Assembly: GCA_040954595.2 (NCBI GenBank)
Contig: CM082579.2
Coordinates: 7,440,001-7,504,000, forward strand
From: Balanoglossus misakiensis
Taxonomy: Eukaryota; Hemichordata
Direction of reading: 5' to 3'
DNA length: 64,000 bases
Below, in pieces: positions 13,301-28,300 of this stretch (the first letter of the stretch is position 1; every line of letters starts with the position of its first letter). A program made the position numbers and the translations under genes. A model generated the notes under the pieces. It searched no databases. It was not told where the DNA came from and saw only the letters and a program-made list of their open reading frames with translations.

Positions 13301-16300
13301 ATGTTAGCTAGAAATCAGAGTTGTCCAGTGTTTGAGACTGCCACTGCCAATGAGGCATCTAAAACTGATCTGATGAAATGCAAATGTTTAAAAATCCTCT
13401 TACAGGCTAGTCTGTGCGTGACGAGACATATTTTACATCCACAGTATATTATACAATCAATCACTTTGTTATACTTACAGGCCTCTTTGAATTCCTATGA
13501 CAGGCAAAATGACCTTCATTATACACGTATACCTGTTCTGAAACTGCACAAGTGGCCTTTTTTCCCTTCTCTATGCCAAAAATATGCTTGCATGTATAAA
13601 TTCACTAATGCAGCATATTCAAAATCCAATAAACGTGGTATCAAGGGTACATTAAGGATGTCATTTTTCAGGAAAGCTGAAATCGTAATGTGTGCACTCT
13701 AAGACTTAAGAGATTTTTAATGGTACTCTTTAATGGCCAAACAAGAAAAGCTTTCAACATTTTAGCTAGAAGACTTGCTGCAGACTTATTTTTATATTCT
13801 TGATTTTGAATCTCAGTATGTAAGTATATACATGTATGTATGTATGTGTGTGTGCGTGCGTGTGTGTGTCAGTTTTCTGCATTCATTAACTAAAGACCCC
13901 CGCAGAAGACTACCTCCTGATTTTGAAGGTCAGCGGGCGCGAAAGAAGCTCAACTCACCCTTCTCCTTCTCATTAATGTATGCGCTGACAAGATCATGGA
14001 GGAAGAGAATCAGTTCCACATCCATGGCAACGCAGATGTGATCGGCAAACTGGGTCACAAAGGTCACGTCCACCGTGGGTTTCGGATCTGCGTCGAAGAA
14101 TGAAAAACAAACGGCGTTAACACTTGGTGACACAGCCCACATGCTGCTGGTTGATGCAAAACACAGCTTAATTGCCACCAATAGAATTTTTCATTTTCCA
14201 TGGATCTCCTTTTAACTGCAAAGAGAACTCTAGGGGGAATTTTCCCTAAGTATGTCAAACCATGTGAGGCTTCTAAAGTTTCACTGGGATTTCATTTCCG
14301 CATGTAGAGATAAGGGTCTGTTGTGAACAGCGAATTTATTACTCCAAAAATCTGGCTCCTGATAAAACAACAAATGACAGTTTTTACCTCAGAAATGTTT
14401 AGCAACCTAGATATGCACTGACTGATAATATCTAACTGACATTTATGGCATAAATTGGCTAAAAATATTCTTTCCTTGTTGGTTATTTTCTCTAAGGATG
14501 CACATAGAAAGTGAGAGTTATGCCCTATTTCTCAAATTATATTTCAGACACTCAATTTCCAATTCCCTATTTTGGCATAAAATACAACAAACTGTAATTT
14601 TCTCGGATGACAGATTTGCTACGGAGTGAAAATTATGCCGCAGTTTCTTCTAATACCCCCAGGCTAGTGTAAAAGAGTGATTTATCACTTGTCTATGTTT
14701 CCCTGTGATTTACCTTGCATACAAAACAATGTGATCTCAAATCGGAACCTTGCGATACTTACATTGATCTCATATTCAAATAACTTCTAAATTGTTGATG
14801 ACTGTTACTGATGAAGGCCTGAGCCCAAGATGTCCTATTGTTGTTATACAATCCTTCTAGGGATTTCCATTCACTGGTTTAACTTATCTGAATTTAATCT
14901 ACTTACCATCTTCCGTTGGAGATGAGGATTTCTGGAGGTGGGCGGTTCTCATCTCCAGCTGGAGTTTTGGCAGAGCAAACAAAGTCTCGGAATCGTGGGT
15001 GTACTCTAGACTCTTTCTCCTTTTCATACTGGCTTCCAATTCAGGCCCTTCCTCCCTGTAGAAGAATTCCAACTCTAGTTGGAGGTAAGAAAAATAAACG
15101 TCATTAGAACTTTAGACCCAGACAAACCTCACAAGATTCACCATCTGTAACACGTTTTTTATTATTTTCATTCTGCCTAATGTTGGAGTTGCTGGGGCTT
15201 TAATATGGATGATTCTGCATCGTTTCCCACCTTCTGGTCCTGCTGTGGTACAGGCATAGTGAAACCACTCCTGAACGCTGCTGACAGAGGCTGGCGGATT
15301 GTGACGACTGCGGGATATTCGAGAAATGGTCGCCATGTATTTGTAGTTGGTCAGGTATTCGGCCCGCGTCGTCTGATTGTGGCCGAGGTTGAAGATCAGA
15401 TCTTGGATAACGTTTGTGTCCAGTAATTCTGTTAATAAGCAGAAGGCAATGGATCACATTTCTGACCTGAATGTTGATGTGCACATTTTTGTGTTTATCT
15501 GTTACATGTACTTGGTATATTGAAGTCCAGCTTGTCATAGTCTAATGACTGCATTTATGTGGTGGTGTACTTTTTTTCTGTTGGCCACCAAAATGAATAT
15601 CCGTGATTGCCCAGATCTGCATTTTCCATGGTATCTATGGCAACATTTGCATAGCTGACAGTCTACCTTTAAACAAACTCAAATCTTAAAGGCACAAAGA
15701 AGTTAATAGAAGGAATAACTTGATACCTTTGTCATCTGAAGGTATGTCCTGGGCTTCCGTTTCAAACAGAATTTCCGGCTCCCTCATGGTGAACAAAGCC
15801 CAGGATTTGGCGCGGAAGTTGACGCCGTGGAAACAGGCCAGCGATGCGTGGTTACCACGGAGACTCACATGACCCCCGAGAATGACAGGGTTGTCGGGGT
15901 AACTGGGTGACAGCTTGACCAATCGGATTTTGCTGATCAGCGATGCCACTCCCGGCCAGTGTCGGTGGTGACTTTTCACTATTTGGAATTTAAAAACACA
16001 AATCCTGAGTGACTATAGACACAGCTTTAATGCTTTAATTTATCAGAAACATATTACAGAAATTTCATGACTACCTTTTTCTTCAGATGTTTTTTCTTGA
16101 CTGGAGGTACTTTCCCTTGCGCTGCGTCGTCCCGACGCCATTGGCTCCAGCGACGACAGTACTCTTTTGCTGTTGTTGAATTGTTGACTAAAGAACTCTT
16201 CCAACTTGCAGGTGATTTTGATCAGGTCTGGTGTTGTGGAGCGAGAGATCATCATTTGGAATTTGTCCCATTCCAGCTCGGCGTTTATGAAGACAGACAT

Positions 16301-19300
16301 CGGTCTGAAGGGGGAAAAGGGGGAAGCAGAAAAGAATATTTACTTTTTTCTCAGAAAAAGCGCTCATATCATAATAATGATAACGTGTACATGCAGCTAC
16401 AAGCAATTACTCTGATACAGACAAATTAGCCATAAATCTGGCAGTGAGATTCCAGTCCAAGTCTACCATTCAATGCAGGCTACTTGTATGTAAACTGTCA
16501 ACTTTTGAAGGCTGTGTTTCTGTGTAGTGCGCCCGTAGTCAACAAAACAGTGGACCTCTGTCTGGAGAGGATAAAACAATTCCACCCGGACTTGAGGGCG
16601 CTCTCATCGTGGACACCCCTGAACAGCAAGTCACTTGAATGAACAAAGCAGACTATAGACCAAGCACAAATGCAAAATATGTCACAAATCTCAGACCACA
16701 TCATAAAGCGTACCTGTTTGTGCTGACGACAGTGTCAATACCACTGTCCAGATTCAACTTCCACTCATCTCTACACACCACTTCCAGTAATTTCAGTCTT
16801 GCCATCAGAACGCTGGATCCCATGTAGTCAATCCTGACCTCCGTCTTCACCATTTTGGCTCCAGCTTTGTGCTGTGGTTCTTTGCCCGGCTGCTCCAAGA
16901 TGTGTACTGGAAACAATCATATCATTTTTGTTGTCAATTTCAATAATGTCATACATTATATCCTGTGCACCAACCCTACTTCTTCAAAATGGTGATAATC
17001 ACAGTTCTGTCGACTTTGTGATGGTAAATTTTTTATATCAATGTCAACATAAGCCAAATCAATAACATTGTTTAGCCATAGAAAGTTGTTCTTACAGAAG
17101 GTATTAATGTCTTGCAACTCGATGAGACCACCTATGACACCTCCCTTGGCATCCAATGAAGAGCTCCCAAGGCCGGCTGATATTTTCAGGTCTCTGAATC
17201 CCGTGCTGTCGATGGAGAGTCTGCCTTGACTCTTCAAGCCTTGAGTTGACCACCTAGCCGAGAAGAGATTGATAAATGGAGACAGGGAGTGGTTGTTTTA
17301 ATGGACAAAAATGATGTAGAAATGGTTTTCAGTAGTGATGAGGACAGTTTGTACATCCTCAAGCTTTATATATTTTTGTTACTGACAAATCTTGCAGCTG
17401 ATTTTGATCCTTCACAGCTGCTCAGCTGAGAGGAATTTTGCAACTATCATCTTACGTTGTGTTGCCCATGACATTGCTCATGTTCATCTGCACGTCCAGC
17501 TGCGTCAGGTTGACGGCAAAGAGCAGCGTTGTCTCCCACTGTGAAGGGGTCTTCCCAGCCTGAGATCCAGGGGTGGAAGTCTTCAATCTCCTCTTTAAGC
17601 CATCCTCGTCTTCCGTATCAGACGTCAGGATTCGCACGGATGGTGGGCCTAGATTGGGAATTAAAGAAGGAAAATTAAGTTCTGCACGTGGATAGAATCT
17701 GAACATCAGCTGCTCTATGGCACAGCACACTGGTTGTGGCTGGCAGGTAATCATTAAAGGGACTCAGTCACTGTTTTTGATTAATATTGGTTTTTTTTGT
17801 ATGAGAAATTAACTGTAGTGTTTTGCTTTGTTGACACAGGGAGCATATTGCTTGTTGGAGGTCTCCTTACTCCATGCATTTTAAGCTGTATGAATACTTT
17901 GATAGCATCAAAGTTCCCACCAGAAATTGTATTCATATATAACTAGAGTAACAGTATGTTTAGCAAACGTTAACAAGCAAACGAACAACACAACTTCCTC
18001 CAAAGACCCAAATAAATGAAGCCAGTTGACAACAACTTTGTCCCTGTAATATTCCCTCCAGTTGGTGTCTGAAGGAACAGTGAGTGTAGCAATGGAAATA
18101 GGAACGGAATATGATACTCTTTAAAACTGGAAATGTATATATTGTGTGTGTGATCTGTGACAGTGGAGTTATCGGGTGTGTTGATAATGGTCACTGCTGC
18201 ACCCTGAAATCTTAATACATGTAAGATTTTTAATAGTCTGAAATTTCAGGGCTGTTCAATGAGAGTACAAAATACTATCTCGTGATAACGCTTTACTACA
18301 TGTAATGATCACAGGCTCCATAATTCACAGTAAGTTCTGTGATGTTGCCAACAAAATGTTGAAGGCATCTGCTGTTTATAATGTTCACACACACATTCTT
18401 TTACTTAGTTTGCATTGAAATGTGATGTTGTGCATTGCTGTTGAGACAAAGACTGTTGCATGTTGGGAACTACGGTACCTTTACAATCCCATCAGTAGGA
18501 TCATAGAGCGCCACCTAGTGGCAAATCTTTCACTATGATGCATGTATTTAAATGACTGATATGATGTTTCATGTTATGCTATGTAATGTTATATTGTGAA
18601 GGTGCGATTTAGATGTTTTCTGGTTTAATTTCTATCGTGAATATACAAACTGCCCATTTTATCAGAAGATAAAAAGAATGCAATTAGTTTATGATGAGTA
18701 TCTAAGACACTCGAATTATCTATGACTTTTACATGAGCGAGATGGAATGGACATTAAATGCATTCATTTTCTTTCCCACTGAAATGGTCTACCTTTCCGC
18801 ATAGACTGGAGTTTTTGTCTGAGAATACTGCGCAGAGCATCAGGACTAAACCAAGTGGAAGTGCTAGAATCTGAATCCGCGTCAGAGTCTGGACTGTCTT
18901 TATCACTATAAAGCACGTGTATTCGTCTAAGGAAATTATTTAAGCTAGGTAGCAAGCCTGAAGAAGGGAGAAAACACAAGATAGAATGCATGCACGGTTG
19001 TTAATTATGGGTTAGTCATGCAGAATTGCAGTAGTTAAAAGTACCTATGCACCATGCAGTATCTTACCATGGGGTAAGAGTAACAAATTAATTCCATTGA
19101 AAGTAAAGAAGCATTAAGCAGTTAACACTTGTAGTCTTCACAAGGACATGCAAACACACACATACATTAATATAACTATAGGTCTTTGAATGCTTTGTGT
19201 ATTTTCTCTCTGCATAATTTCTTATCTGCCAATACAATCAGTACAGGTATACTATGACTATATTGCAACATGTAAGTATGTCTCTCTCTACAGGTAAGCA

Positions 19301-22300
19301 CCAATAATATCGGCGTGTCTGTTGGCAATCTATTTGTACATTGACATCTGTGCACAAACTTCATACTCACTTCATTGTTAGCTTATTGTATCTCTGGATT
19401 TGTCACAATGTGTATAAATCTCTAAAATTGTGTATCTGTCTATTTATTTATAAGTCTGTCTGTCAATCTGTTTCCATATGTCAATCTGCCTATTTGTCTG
19501 TCTATATGTGTGGCCATCTGTCTATCTGTCTGTCAACCTATCTATTTGTCTATCCCTTTGAAAACCTGTTTGTCTGTTTCATCTTAAAACTCACTCGATG
19601 CTGTATAGGTTCTCTTCCTGTGCCCTTCATCACTTGCAGGTCTCAGCAGTCGCCTGTCTTCCGTGGGCGATGGATGCGGAGCAGCTGGGAATGGCTTGGC
19701 TGTTCCGCTCGTCGGGGTCAGCCCAGTGGGTGTCACACTGCTGGAACTGTCGTGTCTACGAGACGCCTTGGCACTTCTGGGGGAGGGAGGCTTCAATGGC
19801 AAGGTGGGTACAGCAATTTTGTGGTGCAGAGATCTGTCTCTCAGTTTGGTTGGTGAGATGTCCTCTGACACTGATAACTCCATGGATGAGGAACTGAACG
19901 ATTCTGTACGACAAACCAAAAATTGAAAAAATTACATAGAAATCATGGTTCCTTATAGCTTTCACATCCATGAACAGCTTGATCAATGAGTCTGTGTCTC
20001 AGTCTAATTCATCACACTGTCTGAAACGGTAATCTTTGGATGATTTTCTCATGCCAGTGTATACATAAATACTGCTGTTTACTTTGCCTGCAAATGTTCC
20101 TGCCAAGGCACTTAGCATTTGCAAAAGTTAGGAACATTGCTGTGTATGGCTGTAAAATTTCTTTGTAAATTCAGTGTAATAATAACACTTTCATTCCAGA
20201 AGTAAAATAAAGTGCCTACCAGAACTGGAATCATCCGAGTATACCAGGTGAGTGCTGTCGTCACCCAGGAAAAGACGCCTGGCAATACTGCGGCGATACC
20301 AGGCTTTTGGGAATGCCAGGATTTCTGTGAGTCTTCGCATATCATATTTGAAGGAAGCTGAACCGATGTCACATACGACTGAAGAGGAAAAGGATTTAAT
20401 GTCTTTGATTATTGGAGGTTTTCAAGAACTGAGAATTATTATGTTCCTTTGGCCTTTTCATCTTGTTTTATTGTGTTCAGAGAAACTTGTTTGAATCAGA
20501 CATCAAAGGAATGAGAAAGCAGTTGTTTTCTAAGGCTGAAAGGTGTTTGGTTTACACTTCATATAATATTGTGTTCTGTGTAAAGAGAATTTGGAAAGAT
20601 GTTTTTTTTTCATTTCAGACATGCAATATCCATTTGGGTTACCACACAACTTAAAAACTGAAATGAGACCTTAAATGCTGAAATAACCTGAGAAATTACA
20701 AATGCAACTCACTTGAAAACTTGATGTGGGAAGGTCCAGTTGCCTGCACTTGTCTGCTGTGTTGAGACGACTGGGAAGAAGGTGTCGACATGTTGGAGGC
20801 ATAGGATTCATGGAAACGCCCACTGCCACTGCTGCCACCCAGGACATCCGTGGAAACGGTGGACACAGGCATCCCTCGTCGACTCCGCGACAAATTCACT
20901 CGCACAAACTCCACGTTCAAACTGAGAGAATCTTTCCTTCCGAATGATGTGCTTGGAATATCTGCCAGGCCTGCAGTAAATACGGGAAAAATACTCAAGT
21001 TGGCAAGTCCTACATAATACATGGGAGATATCAACGTCTTTTTCTCACGCAGACTTCTAGTTTTCTTTCCAATAGTGACACAGTCAACATCAGGGTGGTT
21101 CAAAGGACCACTGAAGGCTTCAGTGAGACCACACCAGTGGCATGAGAACTTACCCATGTCAAACTGGCTCTGCTTCTTGGCGTGGGCGCCGCCGTACGGA
21201 TGGAAGATGAAGAGCGAAAACTCCGACAGGCAGGCGGTGAAAGAGATGCCGCCCTCTTTACAGTTGGCAGTGAGTACAGAGCCACCCGTGGAAGAACCAC
21301 CATCGGATCCTCCTGTGCCAGAGCGCGACCGTGTACCACTCGGAGTGCGCATGCGACTTGACCCCGACATGCCTCTGAACACTGCTGTGTGCATTATGGA
21401 AAAAGTCAAATATTAATTGTGATGTCATTGCAGTGCACAAATCACTCAAATGATGAGCATTCTAGAGTGCTTTTAAACATCATAATTCTGTTGTTGATTG
21501 TACGAAACAAAGTCCCCATCTTTCAACATTATTTTGGATGTGGCCAGAGGTGCAATATTTTTTTTGGCTGACAGAGAAATCAACTCTGCGACAACCAGAC
21601 ATGCCATGTGGGTTAAATCGAAATACTTACATTTCAGTTTACTCTGCGAGCTGTCGCTTGCAACCGCCGCGACGTCGCTGGCCTTCCTGGAGGACAAGGA
21701 CAGATCCAGACTTGGCAACTTCAGCAGACATTCCACTCTGGATGTCGGCAGACAGCTGAATCTGATCAGCGATGGCTGCACGCACAGATACATCACCACA
21801 TCGACCGGGAACGTGGCATAATCAGTGGTCGACGATGACACCAGCGATGTCGCCGATGCCTCCAGGTCAACTCCAAAGACGTTTCCGACGGCCGGATCTG
21901 TCCCTTCTGCCTTTCCCGAGGAAGACAGCGTCAACGGGATGGTTTCCAAGCACTGTTCCAGGAAATCCAATAGGAATGGACTTATGACAATTTCCTGGAA
22001 AATTCACCAAAATAAAGAAACATAAGTCAATTTTTTTCCTGTCAGTTTGAGTATACTAAACACAAAGTGTCATTGAAGACTTAGCTGCTGCCATTAAGAG
22101 TAAGACATGAGTTTTACAATTATCACATTAAGCCAGCTATATGTATATTGTCCTGTTTATGAATGAAAATTACCAAAATGTGAATGAATGACCCATCATT
22201 AACAATGACATAAACAAGGCACAAAGTCATCACATAGTCCACCATAAATCCAAAAGACAAGTCGGGCAGAAATTTAACCCTTTCACTTGTTTCCCTCTGT

Positions 22301-25300
22301 AGAGGTCCAATCACAGAAAACAATGGATTTGGACCAAACCATTGTGGTGAAAGGGTTAAATAGATGCACCAATCATCACTTTCTCACCTCTGGTGGCGTC
22401 TGAAGCAGCACCCAAGAGTACAGAGTGGCTCTCTTGATTGTGGTCGATTTCTTACTGGTTCCAGAACCGCTGTCAGCCGCACTGGCTGTATCAGCCCCTG
22501 GGTGATTGGTGTCCGAGTCACTGCTCACCTGGGAACTGTACGACGGCACTTTGGCCATGGCCGAATCAGATGGATAGTTTTTGGAGTTGTAGTGAGCCTA
22601 TAGGAAAAAGGGATAAAAAGTTGGCTGTGGGCATTTCCAAGATAATGTGATGAAAATGTGCTTGACTTTTATGAGATCAAATAAAGCCGTGAAGGAGTGG
22701 CATGTTTCAACATCTAACTACAGTCTGTTGCTAAATCTTGTTTTTATCATAAACTTGGGGTTTTGAAGTTTACTGTAGAAAAAAAACATGTATGCACACA
22801 ATTAGATAACAGCACAAGTAAAACGAGAACAATGAATTTTACCTTTACATCCAGTGCAGGTAATAAGAAGACAGTGATTTCAGACAGAGAAGCACTTTGG
22901 AATATTGGTTTTAGACTGCCAGCAACGTTCGGTACGGATGCTTTCTGTTTAGAGGACTTCTTCTTGGGTGGTGTTGTGACTTCATTGATGATGCTGACTT
23001 TGGAATACTTCGCTCTACAATGTTGAGGGAAAAAATACAAAAATAAAACATGGAATATAATGATTGTTTTACTGATAGCACTTGAAAACTCAACTACTGG
23101 TAGTTTCAAGGATTTCATTTTTCAAGAATTCAAAGGATTTCCACAAGTACACAATGTAGTTTAAAACTGTCAAATATTCAAGAGTCTTTCCAGGAGCACA
23201 TGAACACTGCAAAAAGAAGACATCCACCAAATTTTTTTCCTGACCTCGCTTTGGGATGCTGGTCTTCCTCCGGGGCACTCTCGGACGAGTTGGGATGCAG
23301 CACCAACTTTCCGCTGTCCACATACACCTGCACGTCCAGTTCAAAGTCGACGTTTGTCTCCTGCTTGGGCGGCACTTTCGGGGAGGGAGAGCTGGCACTC
23401 GCGGTCGACTGTGTCGGTTTGGGAAAACCTGCTAAGGGGGTCACATTCCTGTCTGTGCTTATCATGGGTTTTCTTGGATCAACATTCCCGGACTGCTTCT
23501 TAGGAGGATATCTGGAACTGGCAAAAAAAGTGGTGACTTTAGTAAAATTATTTTCTGTATACGTTTAAACCACGATAAAATTAAAGTGAAGAACTGTTTC
23601 GATTTATGCTTGATTCGTATACAAAAATTCAACACACTTGACACAATATACATTTGCTGCACTCCTTTTTGGGTAATTCTGAATTCTGTTTCATGAAAAA
23701 CAGAAAAATTAAAAGAAAAAAAGTACTGTAGGTTACCTTTTTGCTTGTTCGAGGTATGCAGTTTCGATTTCATCACTGGAGTCTGTGTCCATGTCCCACA
23801 TGTCTGGCAAGGACGCCTGCTTACTGGGCATCCTCGGGCTGGTCTGCATGTGTGAGCTGATGTAGAGTGGATCGTCCACGGTCGCGTTGAACAGAACGCT
23901 GTCATCGCCGAGGTCGTTGTCGGCATCGTCGAAGCTTTGCGACTGCATGGTCGCTGACAGCGGTGGTCCCGTGTGGAAAGAGACTCGGGAGTCTATGTAG
24001 CTGGTGCCGTCCGATCGGGCCCTGTTGTGCTTCATGGGAAGGCTTGCCAATTCCTCGTTGTATTCCGCCAACACGTTGGGATCCAGGTGACCTTTCCTCT
24101 TACCCTTGCCGTGGTCTTTGTGCGGATGCGAGATGGACCTCGACCGATGGTGGGTCGCCGGTCGGTAACCCGGCACAAACCGATCTCGGATAGAGGTCGC
24201 CTTGGCACTCTGTCGACGGAGTTTCTTCCTGACGTCTCTTCGGAAGTCCTTGAAGACGGCCGCCTCCAGCTCTTGCAATCGCTTGAGCTCCTCTTCGATG
24301 GTGACGCTGCTGGCTCCGAGGTCTCGGAGATCCTTCACCACCTTGGCTTGTTCGTTCATCTCCTTCTCTATCATCAATGCCCGGTGCTTGGGATCTAGGT
24401 CAGGATACTGGCTCTTGACAGACACCCCCGGGGTAGGCGGCACTGGTTTGGCCAGCATGGGGATGTCCTCTGTACTGGATGTGAAGACGTGATCGTCGTG
24501 ATGCTCCATCACGGAGGTCAAGTCGGCAATGTCGTCGTCTTCGGCGTATCCCGTGAACGCGGTCAGAGTGCTGAAGAGAGCGGACAGGCGGTGGCCGATG
24601 TTGGTGTCCAGGTGTATGTCTATGCCCTCCATCTTCCACAGGACGCTGAGTATCCAGGTGCCGGCAGCCGGCAGGTTCTCCGCTATCTTCCTCTTCCTGG
24701 TGGTCCGGGAGCAGACCTCGTACGTCCCCTCCGGCACCGTGCAAGCATTCATGATGATCTCCAGATTGTGGTCCGGCTTCCAATCGTCGAGCGACGTCTC
24801 AAAGTCGTCCGCGAACCTCAGGCAGAAACCCTTGAAGACCCCCTTGCTGACAAGAGAGCCCGAGGAGCAAGCGGTGATCAGGGAGCTCTCCAGCGTGAGG
24901 ACGAGTGCCGAACCGTGCTCGTCCAGGAGTTTGCTGCTGGGGGTCACTGCCTGGAGAGCCGGGTTCATGGGCATGCAGATGCCAAGGTCGTCAACGGTCA
25001 ACTGCAGGAAGAGAGTCGTGCCGAGAGCTTTCGGATCTGGCTGTGGAAGGTGAGGCAGGCGATCGAACACGGCCTGTGTGGCCGTCTGTACTTCCTTGTT
25101 CAAGATGATCTGTTCATGCCAGTTCTCATAGGCATTTTTGTAGTTGAGATATATGAGAACAGCCTTGTCGAATGCGGTTGGCTGAACATAGACAAGGGGC
25201 CTCTTCAGCGAAATCAACAATGCTTCTTTATCCTCCTCAGTAGAACTGATCTCGTCTTGCAGAGCGTTACGGAGACCGATGCGAGTCTTGAAGTAAGCCA

Positions 25301-28300
25301 TCTGCTGAAACTCTGGCTCCGCTTCTTCAAACACCTGATTCCTGACAAGCTCGCCGAGGGCCAAGTTCAAATCCACTTGTGCTTTGCCAAAGAGTTTCAG
25401 GTTGCTGTTGGATCTTTGGAGACCTGTCGCCACCGAGCTCTGGATTCTGTTTGAGAGTTCTAGTTCGATGGCGCCTGTCTCGAATCTGACAGCACTGGAC
25501 GCCGGTGTTGTGGCCGTGACTTGGATCCCTTCCAGCTTGAAGTGCAGCGAGAACAAGACAGGCTTACTCTTGTCGTCGCTGAGCGGTTTACCATGCTCGG
25601 TCCACAGAGGTACGGGTTTGTCTTCTTCAGCCATTTTCTGCACGACTTCTTCCACTTCCTTCAAGAAAACCTTCTGGACAAAGATCAGGTGGTTGAGCAG
25701 ATCCGTCGTGAGGCTGTGTTCAAATGAGCCAACCTTGGCAACGGCGTCCAAGTAGCTGCCGTATCTGATGACCGGTTTTCCGGGAAAACTGAAGGAATTC
25801 TCATGGGCTTGTGGGTCCTCGGAGTTGTACTGTCCCTCGAATTCAATCTGCGGGAAGTCTATCGTGGCCGAAGATGGAAAGTTTGGTTCGTAGATGTTCA
25901 CCTTGGAGGAGAAGCTGAGGGAGTGGTTGGGGAGCAACAGAGAAAAGTGCGCCTCGTCACCGGTGATGCCTGTGCTGAAGATGTGGCCGACTTTGTAGTG
26001 GGCCCGCAACGATGGCAGCAGAGCAGCCCCTATGTTGATGTTGTTTATCCGAATCTTGAACGTCATTTTGGTCGGCTTGGTCAGGGTGTGGGCAGGGAGA
26101 TGCGGCAGTTCTGTGGTCGGCGTGATGTCGTCTTTGGGTTTCGACTGCGGCGTGGTCGCCGCTGCGGCTGGTTGAGACGGCGCTGCTCCGTCCACTACAT
26201 CCTCTGGAGCGGTCGCTGTTGGCCTTTTCAGTTGTTGGATCTGCGTCGACAGTTTCTTCGTGGTCCTGGCCACCATGCCGTGGAGGATAGCCGGGTGCTG
26301 GGGAATATCTATGTTGATAGCACCAACAGACAACACAGATGCCGCCTTCTGGAAGGACTTGCCGCTGCTGGCTGAGTACAGACCCATGGACGTGGCAATA
26401 TTGACGTTAACTATAGTCTTTGTGTCTAACTGAGATCTCTCTAACAGAACAACAATGGCTCTTGTGAGGCAAACCGAGGCAGATGATTCCATCGACCTTC
26501 TGCGGGAAGCTCCCTTCCTCTTCACCTTGTGGGTTACGCTAGCATGCACTTTCCTAAGTTCTGCCTCCAGGGTAAGCCCACCGAGGCTGGCTAGCAGCTT
26601 CGTCTTTTGAACCATGGCAACAGCGAATACGTGGAGATGCGTGTGCTCCTTCACCCCGGAAACCGTCATCGCTCGCTGCTGTCTGCCTGGAGAAGGAAGC
26701 TGGCCCTCGGCTGTGTTCGGGTCTCTGTCGTCTGGCTCAATATCGATGCGATGTTCATCCACTCCTTGGTCTTCGAGCTCATCTCCGGAGCTTCCCATAC
26801 CTTCCACAGTCATCTGCTCGTCCGTCTTGTTGCCTCCCCCATCAAGGAAGAACAAGGGATTCACAAAGACGTTCTGCGGGCTGTAGGTGGCGGGATCGGG
26901 CATGGTAGAATACAGGTCCAACAGATGGTACATGGTCTGCCAGCATTTGGGAATGGTGTCGCTGCCTTGTTCGGACATGTCACTGTCGGTCGTCGTGCTC
27001 CTCATGGACACGGACATGCTGGGCTGTCTGGTGTGGCTTATCTGGCTGACCTTCCTGTCCTGTCTGATCGACAGCTGTCTCCTGCGGGACGCGTGTTTCC
27101 GTCCACTCTTGTACTTCACACTGCCCGACATTGCACTGGCCGTGTACCGGTTCAGCTTCAAGTCCGTTCTGGTCTGTTTGACGTTGCTCACCATGGCCAG
27201 CACCTGAGTCACTAACCTCAGAAGCGGCATGTTGATGTGCTGGGTCATACTCTTGACATTCAGCAGGACATGCGCCTCTATGGTAGGTCGCTCTATGTCT
27301 TCTTCTGTGGGCAAGAGCGGTGATTTCTGAGGGCTTTTCTGCTCGGACTTTGACTCATCCTCGTGAAACACATCTCTCACCATAGCCTCGATGACAAAAT
27401 CTTCACAAATGAAAGCTGGCTGTTCGGTAAGACTCCTGTTCGACATCGCCCCTCTCTTCAATTTATGTTTCATACCATACTTGGGATTGCTTGGCTCCTT
27501 CGGAACATCGGTCTCCACAATATCAACTTTGACGCACTGCAGTTTAGAAGCTATCGATATGTCCCCGTACTTTTCACTCATCTTTGACGGCTCCAACCCA
27601 GTTGTCACTTTCACTCCCATGTTGGTCAGCAGCGGCTTGAACAAGATCTGGGCATCTGCCAACTGAACTGCATGGGGCGAAATGGGCAGCTTTGCCGCAG
27701 AAAAGGGAAGGAATTCCTCCTCTTTCAGGGATTTCGAACTAGTCAGTGTTGTGACGTTGGACTCCAGACCCTGCACCATGACAGATGGGTAGTTAGCGTC
27801 AAACGGATTAGGGGCCCTGTACATTGGATTGACCACGGCATCTGTGAGGTGGCCCAGACTGGCAGCACTGCCTTTAGTTTGCTGCCAGTAATGTAAGTTG
27901 GGATCCAGTGAATCTGTCATTGAGGTGGTTGTCTGTTTCACTTTGAGCGGCGTCCCGATGACACTTGGAATGGTAGGATCCATGCTACCGCCACTGGCAG
28001 ACAAACTCACGTTGCTTTCCTTCCTGGTGTACGCCGCTGCAGGCGGTGCATTGTACAGAAGTACGTTTGACGAATGAAGGGAACCAGCATTCGTTGACTG
28101 TAACCGGCCCGGGGAATCAGATATTGCCTCTCTGTACACTGGGCCGATTCCAGACACAGTCTTCCCCCTTGTGGCAAATTCCTCGTACGTTATCTTGTAC
28201 TCCGGTTTGTCTATGGAAGGCGGTATCTGCAAATTGCTCTGCGGTAGCGAGCTTCGGGGACCGAGCTGACCAGACGCAAGGGGGTCATTCTCCAGAGTGC

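Noticed and set aside
18450-18480. ZNF143/THAP11-like GTTGGGAACTAC motif near the CTCF-like site
   Set aside because: Too many mismatches to the consensus core to call.
19341-19856. 171-codon plus-strand frame
   Set aside because: Runs through the TCTG repeat and the antisense of BLTP1 exon 33.
24489-25454. 321-codon open frame on the plus strand
   Set aside because: It is antisense to BLTP1 exon 25, whose minus-strand product is clearly conserved; GC-rich exons often leave the opposite strand open.
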